30,986 nt of DNA from assembly GCA_045537575.1 (NCBI GenBank), contig JAZSPU010000017.1:1-30986 (forward strand), read 5' to 3'. Both the position numbers and the translations under genes were made by a program. This stretch comes from SIG607 sp045537575. GTDB taxonomy: Bacteria > Bacillota > Clostridia > Oscillospirales > Acutalibacteraceae. Shown piece after piece: positions 5,718-13,496 of the stretch; the stretch's first letter is position 1, and every line of letters begins with the position of its first letter. The notes beneath the pieces were generated by a model. It ran no database searches, was not told where the DNA came from, and saw only the letters and a program-made list of their open reading frames with translations.

Positions 5718-7598
5718 ATGAGTCAAGAAAAGGCGACACAAGAAAAGAAGCGTCGCAGAGCAGAAACGGGAAAACCCGTTAAATCTTCAAAAAATACTGC
5801 TCAGTCTAAAAAAACAACTGCAAAGAAAAAGAAGAAATATATAGGAAAACCCGAAATTAAATTCGATAAAAAACCTGCTAAAAAAACAGGCTATCCAAAA
5901 AAGAACGTTGCTACTCAAACTAAAGCTAAGGAAAGTCCTAAAAAGCCTGTGCATATAATTCCGCTTGGCGGTCTTGGTGAAATCGGTAAAAATATTACCC
6001 TTTACGAATATGACGGTGATATGTTTATTGTAGATTGCGGAATGAGTTTCCCTGACGAATCTACCCCAGGTGTTGACGTAATAATTCCCGATTTTACCTA
6101 TCTTTTGGAAAATAAAGATAAAATAAAAGGTATGGTGCTTACCCACGGTCACGAAGACCATATCGGCGCCATTCCCTATCTTTTGAAAAATTTTAACCTT
6201 CCCATTTATGCTACAAAGCTTACTTTGGGACTTGTATCGGGAAAGCTTAAGGAACACTCTTTACTGTCAAGCGCAGTTTTAAAAGAAACTAAAGCGGGGG
6301 ATACAATAAAGCTAGGCAAATTTTCCGTAGAGCTTATCCACGTTAATCATTCAATTCCCGATGCCGTAGCTCTTGCTATTAAGTGTGGCGCAGGTACCAT
6401 TATACAAACGGGCGACTTTAAAATTGATACCACGCCTATTGATGATACTGTAATTGATATTGCGCGTTTTTCCGAGCTTGGAAAGGAAGGTGTATTAGCC
6501 CTTCTTTGCGAATCCACCAATGCGGAGCGTCCCGGTTTTACAGCTAGTGAAAGAATTGTGGGCGACACCTTTGCTACACTTTTCAGAAAAGCGGGTAAAC
6601 ACAGAATTGTAGTTGCAACCTTTTCTTCCAATATTCACCGTATTCAGCAGATAATTTATCAGGCTGAAAAGTGCGGCAGAAGGGTTGCTGTTTCGGGCAG
6701 AAGTATGGAAAACGTTGTGAATATTGCTCACGAAATGGGCTATTTGCATATCCCCGAAAATTTGCTTATTGATATAAGCTCAATAAAAAATTATGCTCCC
6801 GAACAGCTTGTAATAGTTACTACGGGAAGTCAGGGCGAACCCCTTTCCGCTCTTCACAGAATGGCAATGGGTGAGCACAGACAGATTGATATTATTCCGG
6901 GGGATATGATAATAATTTCTGCAACCCCCATCCCCGGTAACGAAAAAACCGTAGGCAACGTAATAAATGAGCTTATGCGCCGAGGCGCAAACGTGGTATA
7001 TGAGAAAATGTACGACGTTCACGTTTCGGGACACGCCTGTCAGGAAGAATTAAAGCTTTTAATGAGCATTGTAAATCCCAAATACTTTATCCCCGTTCAC
7101 GGTGAACAAAAACATCTTGTTCACGGTGTGGCACTTGCTCAGGCTGTAGGCATAAAGAAGGAAAACTGTCTTGTTGCAGATATAGGCAACGTTATAGAAA
7201 TCGGCACAAAGGGAATAAAGGTGGTTTCCAACGTTCCTGCAGGAAGACTGCTGGTTGACGGACTTGGTGTCGGTGACGTAGGCAACGTTGTTTTAAGGGA
7301 CAGAATGAATCTTGCCGATAACGGTATTATCATTGTTGCGGTTACCATGGACGGTGTAACAGGTGAAATTGTTTCAGGTCCCGAGGTTACCTCACGCGGC
7401 TTTGTTTACGTTAAGGAATCAGAGGAATTAATGGCAGAGCTTAATGAAACTGCCTGTGATATTCTTGAAAAATGTTATATTCAGGGAATAGGCGACTATT
7501 CTTCTATAAAAGCAAGACTTCGTGACGGCGTTTCGAAATTTATAAGAGAACGCACCGGCAGAAGTCCTATAATACTACCAATAGTAATGGAGATGTAA
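5718..7598 (+). CDS. rnj: Ribonuclease J
   Basis: Ribonuclease J is a metallo-beta-lactamase/beta-CASP nuclease that degrades and matures RNA by endonuclease and 5'-to-3' exonuclease action. The zinc motif THGHEDHIGAIPYL has His143, His145, Asp147 and His148. The opening strand VHIIPLGGLGEIGKN begins near residue 78, and the beta-CASP region includes TGSQGEPLSALHRMA and PVHGEQKHLVHG. The protein has 626 residues against roughly 555 in the usual enzyme; the excess is a lysine-rich, disordered-looking N-terminal extension of about 75 residues. A strong AGGAGG at 5705-5710 supports the ATG at 5718, so the extension is not an annotation artefact. It is first in an operon with rplI 3 bases downstream. 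Confidence 0.96.
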   Translation: MSQEKATQEKKRRRAETGKPVKSSKNTAQSKKTTAKKKKKYIGKPEIKFDKKPAKKTGYPKKNVATQTKAKESPKKPVHIIPLGGLGEIGKNITLYEYDGDMFIVDCGMSFPDESTPGVDVIIPDFTYLLENKDKIKGMVLTHGHEDHIGAIPYLLKNFNLPIYATKLTLGLVSGKLKEHSLLSSAVLKETKAGDTIKLGKFSVELIHVNHSIPDAVALAIKCGAGTIIQTGDFKIDTTPIDDTVIDIARFSELGKEGVLALLCESTNAERPGFTASERIVGDTFATLFRKAGKHRIVVATFSSNIHRIQQIIYQAEKCGRRVAVSGRSMENVVNIAHEMGYLHIPENLLIDISSIKNYAPEQLVIVTTGSQGEPLSALHRMAMGEHRQIDIIPGDMIIISATPIPGNEKTVGNVINELMRRGANVVYEKMYDVHVSGHACQEELKLLMSIVNPKYFIPVHGEQKHLVHGVALAQAVGIKKENCLVADIGNVIEIGTKGIKVVSNVPAGRLLVDGLGVGDVGNVVLRDRMNLADNGIIIVAVTMDGVTGEIVSGPEVTSRGFVYVKESEELMAELNETACDILEKCYIQGIGDYSSIKARLRDGVSKFIRERTGRSPIILPIVMEM

Positions 7599-7601
7599 AA
7601 A

Positions 7602-8042
7602 ATGAAGGTTATATTAACAGCTGACGTAAAAGGTCAGGGTAAAAAAGGCGAACTTGTAAATGTAAGTGACGGCTATGCAAGAAATTTCCTTTTCCCGAAA
7701 AATCTTGCAATAGAAGCAAACAGCGCTGCTATGAGTGAGCTTAAAAACAGAGAATCTGCTGCTGCTCATCATAAGCAGGAAGAAATTGATGCGGCAAAGG
7801 CTTTGGCTGCAAAGCTTGACGGACAGACCGTTGTTATTAAGGCTAAAGCAGGAGGACAGGGTAAATTGTTCGGTGCAGTTACTTCTAAGGAAGTGACTGC
7901 AGAGATTAATAAGAAATTCTCTGTTAGTCTTGATAAAAAGAAAACAAGTATGTCCGATATCAAAAACTTTGGCGAATATTCTGCTGAGGTTCGTCTCTAC
8001 ACAGGAATCAGTGCAAAAATCACCGTGAAGGTTGAGGAATAA
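7602..8042 (+). CDS. rplI: 50S ribosomal protein L9
   Basis: L9 binds 23S rRNA near the base of the L1 stalk and spans to a neighbouring ribosome, helping keep the reading frame. The protein opens MKVILTADVKGQGKKGELV and continues VSDGYARNFLFPKNLA, the N-terminal rRNA-binding domain. A charged connecting helix spans residues 45-75, and a C-terminal domain ends with GISAKITVKVEE. Its 146 residues are about the standard length. It sits 3 bases after rnj and 2 bases before dnaB, the classical Firmicute rplI-dnaB neighbourhood. Translation is probably coupled through this chain, since there is no room for separate promoters. Confidence 0.97.
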   Translation: MKVILTADVKGQGKKGELVNVSDGYARNFLFPKNLAIEANSAAMSELKNRESAAAHHKQEEIDAAKALAAKLDGQTVVIKAKAGGQGKLFGAVTSKEVTAEINKKFSVSLDKKKTSMSDIKNFGEYSAEVRLYTGISAKITVKVEE

Positions 8043-8044
8043 AA

Positions 8045-9418
8045 ATGGCTGACGAAAGACAATTTTTAGACATCGACGGCGCAGGTCTTCCCTATGACGT
8101 TGATGCCGAGCAGGCGGTAATAGGTTCAATACTTATTGATCCGTCCTGTATTAATGAGGTAATTACCCAGATTAAAGACGAATACTTTTATATTCCTCAG
8201 CATAGAGAAATATATAAGATTTTAGTTGATATGACAAACGATAATCTGCGTATTGACTTCGTTACAATTCTTGATAAGCTTAAAAAAGAGGGCGTTTATG
8301 AAAAGGCAGGCGGTAAGTCCTATCTTACCGAGCTTGTGCAAAGTGTACCCAGCAGTGCAAACGTACTTACATATGTATCAATTGTCAGGGAACGCTATTA
8401 TGCAAGGGCGCTTATAGTTGCATCCCGTCAGATAATTACCGATGCTACCGAAAATACAATGGATGCAGGTAAACTTCTTGATACTGCAGAACAGCGTATT
8501 TACAATATCCGAGAGGGAAGAAGCGTTTCGGGACTTGAGCATATTAAGTCGGTTATTGAAAATGAAACCTATGACCGTCTTTCCAAAATGAACAATCCTG
8601 AAACCAAGGACAATTACATTGGTATTCCCACCGGTATTTCGGGACTTGATAAAATGATTACGGGACTTAATAAATCCGACCTTATAATACTTGGCGCTCG
8701 TCCCGGTATGGGTAAAACCTCTTTCGCCCTTAACATTGTAAGAAACGTTGCAGTAACAGCAGGTAAAACTGTTGCCTTTTTCTCTCTCGAAATGACGAGA
8801 GACCAACTTGCTCAGCGTATGCTTTCGGGAGATGCCGCCATAAAGAGCGAAAAGCTCCGTACAGGTCAGCTAGAGCCTGATGAATGGACAAGACTCGGTC
8901 AGGCAGCCGCTAATCTTAGTTCCGCTAATATCTATTTCGACGAAACCTCGTCAATTACCGTTCCTGAAATGAAGGCGAAAATAAGACGAAAGGGCGATAT
9001 TGATTTGGTGGTTGTGGACTATTTAGGTCTTATGCATTCTGCGCATCACACCGATAACAGAGTCCAAGAAATTTCTGAAATTACCAGAAGTCTTAAGATT
9101 ATGGCTAAAGAGCTTATGATTCCCGTACTTGTCTGCGCACAGCTTTCCCGTGGTACCGAATCTAAGGGACAGTCTCACCGTCCTGCGCTTTCTGACCTAA
9201 GGGATTCAGGTTCTATTGAGCAGGATGCAGATATAGTACTTTTCCTCTACAGAGAAAAATACTATGACGGCGAAAAGAAAGACGGAGAGGAAAAGGGAGA
9301 TCCCAATAAGGCTGAATGTATCGTAGCTAAAAACCGTCACGGTGAAGTAGGTACGGTAGAACTTCATTGGGACGGCAGATTTACACGCTTTACTTCTCCT
9401 GCAGGTTTTGATGAATGA
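8045..9418 (+). CDS. dnaB: Replicative DNA helicase
   Basis: This hexameric helicase (named DnaC in Bacillus) unwinds DNA 5'-to-3' at the replication fork and binds primase through its N-terminal domain. The N-terminal helical domain opens LPYDVDAEQAVIGSIL at residues 15-30. The RecA-like ATPase has Walker A GARPGMGKT (217-225) after the typical 'GLDKMITGLNKSDL' linker, a Walker B region DLVVVDYLGLM, and QLSRGTESKG followed by RPALSDLRDSGSIEQDAD near the C-terminus. The length of 457 residues is normal. Its stop overlaps the start of tilS in an ATGA tetranucleotide (9415-9418), a sign of translational coupling. Confidence 0.97.
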   Translation: MADERQFLDIDGAGLPYDVDAEQAVIGSILIDPSCINEVITQIKDEYFYIPQHREIYKILVDMTNDNLRIDFVTILDKLKKEGVYEKAGGKSYLTELVQSVPSSANVLTYVSIVRERYYARALIVASRQIITDATENTMDAGKLLDTAEQRIYNIREGRSVSGLEHIKSVIENETYDRLSKMNNPETKDNYIGIPTGISGLDKMITGLNKSDLIILGARPGMGKTSFALNIVRNVAVTAGKTVAFFSLEMTRDQLAQRMLSGDAAIKSEKLRTGQLEPDEWTRLGQAAANLSSANIYFDETSSITVPEMKAKIRRKGDIDLVVVDYLGLMHSAHHTDNRVQEISEITRSLKIMAKELMIPVLVCAQLSRGTESKGQSHRPALSDLRDSGSIEQDADIVLFLYREKYYDGEKKDGEEKGDPNKAECIVAKNRHGEVGTVELHWDGRFTRFTSPAGFDE

Positions 9419-10701
9419 GCGACGTTTTAACCTGTATAAGAGAATTTTGCTTTAAGGAAAACGAAAAGCATATTGCGGTTGCTCTTTCGGGCGGCGCCGA
9501 CTCAATGACACTTTTAACAGCGCTTTTTATGCTTAAAGAAGAGCTTGGTATTACGCTTAGCGCGGTGCATATCAATCATATGCTAAGAGGAGAAGAATCT
9601 GACCGCGACGAAGCCTTTGTAAGAAAGCATTGCAAAAAACTGGGTATTCCTTTAAGTGTTCACAGAATTGACGTTGACAGTATTGCAAATGAAGAAAAAA
9701 TAAGCGTAGAACTTGCGGCCAGAAACGTTCGATATGAAATTTTTGACGAAGTTGAATGTGACGCTCTGGCTACCGCACATAATGCTGACGATAATTTCGA
9801 GACCGTTCTTTTCAGAATGACAAGAAAAACGGGGATTTCGGGGCTTTGCGGTATTCCGGCTCGCAGAGGAAAGTATATCCGTCCTCTTCTTTATTGCAGT
9901 AGGGATGAGGTTGAAAGGTTCTGCAGAGAAAATGCAGTGCCTTTTGTGACCGACTCTACAAATCTTTCTGATGATTTTACAAGAAACAGACTTCGTCACA
10001 GCGTTGTTCCCATAATGAAAACCTTAAATCCATCTTTACTGAGTTCCTTTGGGAAAACCTTAGAACTGCTGAAAAATGACAGCGATTATCTTGAGAAAAG
10101 CGCAAAGCAGGAATTTGATAAACGCTTTGACGGCCAAAGACTTAACGTTAAGGATTTTTCCGCTCTTCATAAAGCGATTTCTTCAAGGGTGATTTCCTAC
10201 TACCTTGACCATTTTGGATATGGCGGAAATTATTCAGTTAACAGTGCTTTGAAGATAGCGGTTAACTCAGGCAGAACCGAGCTTAAAAACGGTAGAATGC
10301 TTAAATGTGCTGACGGTTATCTTAGTTTTGAAGGAACCCAAAAGGTTACCTTTTCGGTGACCTTTAAAGAAGAAAGTGTTCAGTTAACAAAAGAAAACAG
10401 AAAAATTCATAATTTGTTATTAAAAAATGCAATAGACTGTGATAAAATAGTCGGTAGTTTGAAGGTTCGCACAAGAATGAGCGGAGACAGCATATCTTTT
10501 TCTCACCGAAAAGTATCAAAGTCTTTAAGAAAATGGATGAATGAAGAAAAGATAGATGAGGCTCTTCGTAACATTCTTCCTATTGTGGCCGATGACCAAG
10601 GTGTAGTTTGGGTATATGGCGGCGGTGTTGACAGCCGTGTGTGTATTGATGAAAACACCACTAAGGTAATAAAGGTCATTTGCGAAAAAACGGAAAATTA
10701 G
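9415..10701 (+). CDS. tilS: tRNA(Ile)-lysidine synthase
   Basis: TilS uses ATP and lysine to modify cytidine 34 of the minor tRNA-Ile (CAU anticodon) to lysidine, so that it reads AUA codons instead of AUG; it is essential in most bacteria. The PP-loop ATP site SGGADSM is at residues 25-31, with ALATAHNADDNFETVLFRM and GIPARRGKYIRPLL typical of the N-type ATP pyrophosphatase domain. The C-terminal tRNA-binding region includes KVSKSLRKWMNE. The length of 428 residues is within the family range. It overlaps dnaB by 4 bases, and ftsH follows 14 bases after its stop. In Bacillus an hpt gene usually separates tilS from ftsH; that gene is absent here. Confidence 0.95.
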   Translation: MSDVLTCIREFCFKENEKHIAVALSGGADSMTLLTALFMLKEELGITLSAVHINHMLRGEESDRDEAFVRKHCKKLGIPLSVHRIDVDSIANEEKISVELAARNVRYEIFDEVECDALATAHNADDNFETVLFRMTRKTGISGLCGIPARRGKYIRPLLYCSRDEVERFCRENAVPFVTDSTNLSDDFTRNRLRHSVVPIMKTLNPSLLSSFGKTLELLKNDSDYLEKSAKQEFDKRFDGQRLNVKDFSALHKAISSRVISYYLDHFGYGGNYSVNSALKIAVNSGRTELKNGRMLKCADGYLSFEGTQKVTFSVTFKEESVQLTKENRKIHNLLLKNAIDCDKIVGSLKVRTRMSGDSISFSHRKVSKSLRKWMNEEKIDEALRNILPIVADDQGVVWVYGGGVDSRVCIDENTTKVIKVICEKTEN

Positions 10702-10715
10702 AGAGGAAAAATCAA

Positions 10716-12554
10716 ATGAATAAAACAGTTAAAAATCTGCTGCTTTATATCGGTATTCCGATAATACTGATTTTGTCGGTACTGTCGGTATCCCGTTATT
10801 CAACAAAGGCTGTCAAGACCACATATTATGATGTGATTACACAGTTTCAAAGCGGTCAGGTAACAGAGTATAGCCTTAATCTTTATAACGGCGACCTTGA
10901 TTACGTTACCAAAGACGGCAAAAAACATAACTACACCGTTCCTGATGTGGCAATTTTTTATGATGACGTTGACGTAAAGGCTTATAATGCGGCTCATCCC
11001 GAGGCTCCCATAAAAATGAACTACGTAAAGGGAAGCGATTACGCGTGGCTTGTTAGTCTTATTCCCAACATTCTGCTTATAGGCATTATGGTGCTTATCG
11101 GTATAGTGTTCATAAAGAGAATGGGCTCGACTATGGGCGCAGATAAATCCTTACAGTTTGGTAAGGCAAAGCCCAAGAGAGAGACAAACAGAAAAACCAC
11201 CTTTGCCGACGTTGCAGGCGCTGATGAAGAAAAGGAAGAAATGGCTGAGCTTGTGGACTTCCTTAAAGACCACAAAAAGTTTGATGAGCTTGGCGCAAGA
11301 ATTCCTAAGGGTGTGCTTTTAGTTGGCCCTCCCGGTACAGGTAAAACCCTTCTCGCCCGTGCAGTAGCAGGTGAAGCAGGCGTGCCCTTCTTTAGCATTT
11401 CGGGTTCTGACTTTGTGGAAATGTTTGTTGGTGTGGGCGCTTCCCGTGTAAGAGACCTTTTTGAAGAAGCAAAGAAAAACGCTCCTTCTATCATATTTAT
11501 AGATGAAATTGATGCCGTTGGACGTCAGCGTGGCGCAGGTCTGGGCGGCGGACATGATGAAAGAGAACAGACTCTTAATCAGTTACTGGTTGAAATGGAC
11601 GGCTTTGGCGCAAACGAAGGCGTAATTGTTATGGCGGCTACTAACCGTCCTGATATACTCGATAAGGCATTACTTCGTCCGGGACGTTTTGACAGACAGA
11701 TTACCGTTAATTATCCCGACGTTAAGGGCAGAGAAGAAATTCTTAAGGTTCATTCACGCGGTAAGCCCTTAGGTCCCGACGTTAACCTTAAAACTATTGC
11801 CGCTTCCACAGCAGGCTTTACGGGTGCTGACCTTGAAAACCTTCTTAACGAAGCAGCGCTTTTAGCCGTAAGAAAAGGACTTAAAGCCATTACACAGCCT
11901 CAGATAGAGGAAGCAACCATTAAGGTTGTAATGGGTACAGAGAAAAAGTCCAGAGTTATTAAGGATAAGGATAAGATGATTACCTCTTATCACGAAGCAG
12001 GTCACGCAATTGTTTCCTACTTCCTTCCCACTCAGGACCCTGTTCATCAGATTTCTATTATTCCCAGAGGAATGGCGGCAGGCTACACAATGTATATTCC
12101 TACCGATGAAAAGAGCCACGTTTCCAAGAATTCTATGCTTGAGGATATTTGTTCTCTTCTCGGCGGACGTGCGGCAGAACAGCTTACTCAGGATGATATT
12201 TGCACAGGAGCTTCCAACGATATACAGCGTGCTACCGAACTTGCAAGAAAGATGATTACTAAGTACGGAATGAGTGAAAAACTCGGTCTTGTTACCTACG
12301 GCACAGACAATGATTCCGTATTTTTGGGCAGAGACTTTTCTTCTACTCCTAACTATTCCGAAAAAATCGCCGCTATGATAGACGAGGAAATCGAATCAAT
12401 AGTTATGACACAGTATAATAAGGCTCTTGAAATTCTTAAAGGCAATATGCCTAAGCTTCACGAAGTAGCAAAGGTGCTCTTTAATGAAGAAAAAATTGAT
12501 GGCGAACGCTTTATTTCCATAATGGAAGAAAAGACTGAAAATATAGAAGAATAA
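10716..12554 (+). CDS. ftsH: ATP-dependent zinc metalloprotease FtsH
   Basis: FtsH is a membrane-anchored hexameric AAA+ protease that removes misassembled membrane proteins and unstable cytoplasmic regulators. It has a first membrane segment at residues 8-25, an external domain to about 110, and a second membrane segment at 112-134. The AAA module shows Walker A GPPGTGKT (204-211), Walker B FIDEID (261-266) and MAATNRPDILDKALLRPGR. The zinc site is HEAGH (426-430). The 612-residue length is normal. I start at the ATG at 10716, which follows GAGAGGA; a TTG at 10680 would extend the protein 12 residues into tilS without its own ribosome site. It is the last gene of the operon, ended by the terminator at 12559-12587. 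Confidence 0.97.
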   Translation: MNKTVKNLLLYIGIPIILILSVLSVSRYSTKAVKTTYYDVITQFQSGQVTEYSLNLYNGDLDYVTKDGKKHNYTVPDVAIFYDDVDVKAYNAAHPEAPIKMNYVKGSDYAWLVSLIPNILLIGIMVLIGIVFIKRMGSTMGADKSLQFGKAKPKRETNRKTTFADVAGADEEKEEMAELVDFLKDHKKFDELGARIPKGVLLVGPPGTGKTLLARAVAGEAGVPFFSISGSDFVEMFVGVGASRVRDLFEEAKKNAPSIIFIDEIDAVGRQRGAGLGGGHDEREQTLNQLLVEMDGFGANEGVIVMAATNRPDILDKALLRPGRFDRQITVNYPDVKGREEILKVHSRGKPLGPDVNLKTIAASTAGFTGADLENLLNEAALLAVRKGLKAITQPQIEEATIKVVMGTEKKSRVIKDKDKMITSYHEAGHAIVSYFLPTQDPVHQISIIPRGMAAGYTMYIPTDEKSHVSKNSMLEDICSLLGGRAAEQLTQDDICTGASNDIQRATELARKMITKYGMSEKLGLVTYGTDNDSVFLGRDFSSTPNYSEKIAAMIDEEIESIVMTQYNKALEILKGNMPKLHEVAKVLFNEEKIDGERFISIMEEKTENIEE

Positions 12555-12558
12555 AACT

Positions 12559-12587
12559 AAACTGCAGTGAATTTCACTGCAGTTTTT
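12559..12587 (+). terminator. Terminator of the rnj-ftsH operon
   Basis: A 12-bp perfect stem (12559-12570 with 12574-12585, core CTGCAGTGA) with a 3-nt loop ends in a short T run. The T run almost touches the stop codon of the convergent gene at 12590. Confidence 0.9.
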
Positions 12588-12589
12588 CT

Positions 12590-12892
12590 TTATCTTGCAA
12601 GGTTTTTTATATTAGTATCATATATAATGGTAATAAATTTTATATCCTTTATGTTGCAAATAAGAGTGGCGGCGCTTGAAGCTTCCAATTGAAGCACTAT
12701 ATAATCGACGCCCACCTTATAAAGCCTTCCTATATGGGTTACGGGGGTAGTGCCGTAAAGCAGTTCAACCTTCATCCATCTGCCTGTATTTTTAAGCAGA
12801 AATGCAGGGAGAAAAGCATCGTTGTTTATTATGTCAGAGTAGTCGGTGTAATTTGACAGCATTTGCTCTGCATATGGTACAATGTCAGTCAT
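12590..12892 (-). CDS. Small protein, possible Sm-like/GerQ-like fold
   Basis: I do not recognise this 100-residue protein with certainty. An N-terminal helical part (MTDIVPYAEQMLSNYTDYS) is followed by a compact beta-rich segment of about 55 residues: WMKVELLYGTTPVTHIGRL, VGVDYIVLQ, ATLICNIKDIKFITI. The strand order and the 'G-x-L-x-x-V-G-x-DYIVL...IKF' pattern recall small Sm-like barrels in clostridial spore-coat (GerQ-like) proteins; this is a weak, pattern-level resemblance. There is no signal peptide or membrane segment. It is second in a two-gene minus-strand unit after a zinc-ribbon protein, and its ribosome site AAAGGAG lies inside a perfect inverted repeat (12896-12936). Its 3' end abuts the ftsH terminator. 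Confidence 0.6.
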   Translation of the reverse strand: MTDIVPYAEQMLSNYTDYSDIINNDAFLPAFLLKNTGRWMKVELLYGTTPVTHIGRLYKVGVDYIVLQLEASSAATLICNIKDIKFITIIYDTNIKNLAR

Positions 12893-12895
12893 ATA

Positions 12896-12936
12896 AAAAC
12901 TCCTTTCTGTTTATACTATTCACAGAAAGGAGTTTT
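12896..12936 (-). promoter_or_regulatory. Inverted repeat that sequesters the ribosome site of the 100-residue gene
   Basis: Arms 12936-12922 and 12910-12896 (minus-strand reading) are a perfect 15-bp inverted repeat with an 11-nt loop. The 3' arm, ACAGAAAGGAGTTTT, contains the AAAGGAG ribosome site of the next gene, and the ATG follows 3 bases after the arm. The stop codon of the upstream gene is only 5 bases before the 5' arm. A terminating ribosome would block pairing and free the site, a layout suited to translational coupling. The stem has 5 G/C pairs of 15 and ends in a short U run, so it may also act as a partial terminator. Confidence 0.6.
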
Positions 12937-12941
12937 GGTTA

Positions 12942-13355
12942 TTAATCTAATCTTAAATCAAGCTTTGCAGGGTCAATGGGTTCTACAACGAAATCGTTTG
13001 TCCAAAAGCCCGGTTTAATATAAACCTTTGCAAATGCGTGACGGCACTGAGGTGTTAAATCAACCTGAAGGTCTCGGCAATTTCTGCTCATACCAACGGC
13101 GCAATGAATATTGTGCTTACCGTAAGGAAGGGGAATACAAAGAGTTTCTTTGTTGCCTATATGACCAAAGGGTTCGCCGTCAATATAAATACCGAAACCG
13201 CCTGCTATACCGTAGGGGGAGCCCTGTCTGTAAAGATAAATACAGGCATCGGGAGAAATATTCAAGGGCTTTTTACATTCGGGGCAAAGGGTTTCGCCCG
13301 GTTTGATGTTGTTAACTTCGCCGCATGCAGCGCATTTTATTCTTAATCTTGCCAT
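12942..13355 (-). CDS. Zinc-ribbon protein with a DUF2846-like beta domain
   Basis: This 137-residue cytoplasmic protein opens with a zinc ribbon, KCAACGEVNN followed by LCPECKKPL: two CxxC pairs about 14 residues apart that should hold one zinc ion. From residue 38 to 105 the sequence IYLYRQGSPYGIAGGFGIYI and DGEPFGHIGN, then PLPYGKHNIHCAV, resembles the beta-sandwich of DUF2846-type proteins, where 'IYIDGK-x-VG' and 'PGKHTI' are typical. The function is unknown. It has a consensus promoter (13382-13410) and a strong GGAGGTC ribosome site, and it leads a two-gene unit with the 100-residue protein behind it. It is divergent from the ABC exporter genes; a shared promoter region suggests but does not show common control. 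Confidence 0.7.
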   Translation of the reverse strand: MARLRIKCAACGEVNNIKPGETLCPECKKPLNISPDACIYLYRQGSPYGIAGGFGIYIDGEPFGHIGNKETLCIPLPYGKHNIHCAVGMSRNCRDLQVDLTPQCRHAFAKVYIKPGFWTNDFVVEPIDPAKLDLRLD

Positions 13356-13381
13356 AAAATGACCTCCTTTTTTATATTAAT

Positions 13382-13410
13382 ATGATAACCTTAAAAATCG
13401 GCTATGTCAA
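13382..13410 (-). promoter_or_regulatory. Promoter of the zinc-ribbon gene
   Basis: On the minus strand a perfect TTGACA (13410-13405) and TATCAT (13387-13382) are separated by 17 bases, 26 bases before the ATG at 13355. Confidence 0.8.
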
Positions 13411-13434
13411 TATGTTAATTTTATGTTAATAGTA

Positions 13435-13463
13435 TTGAAATTTAAAACTATTTTTGGTAGAAT
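13435..13463 (+). promoter_or_regulatory. Promoter of the ABC exporter operon
   Basis: TTGAAA (13435-13440) and TAGAAT (13458-13463) are spaced by 17 bases, with a TG before the -10 (extended -10). It is back to back with the zinc-ribbon promoter; the two -35 elements are only about 25 bases apart. Confidence 0.8.
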
Positions 13464-13496
13464 ATATTGGTAATTTTATTGAAAGGAAAAGTAGTA

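Noticed and set aside
10680..10715. FtsH start at the TTG at 10680
   Set aside because: It overlaps tilS, has no ribosome site and adds a charged stretch before the normal FtsH start at 10716.
12896..12936. Ordinary terminator of the zinc-ribbon gene
   Set aside because: The stem is AT-rich and contains the next gene's ribosome site; a purely terminating role would silence that gene.
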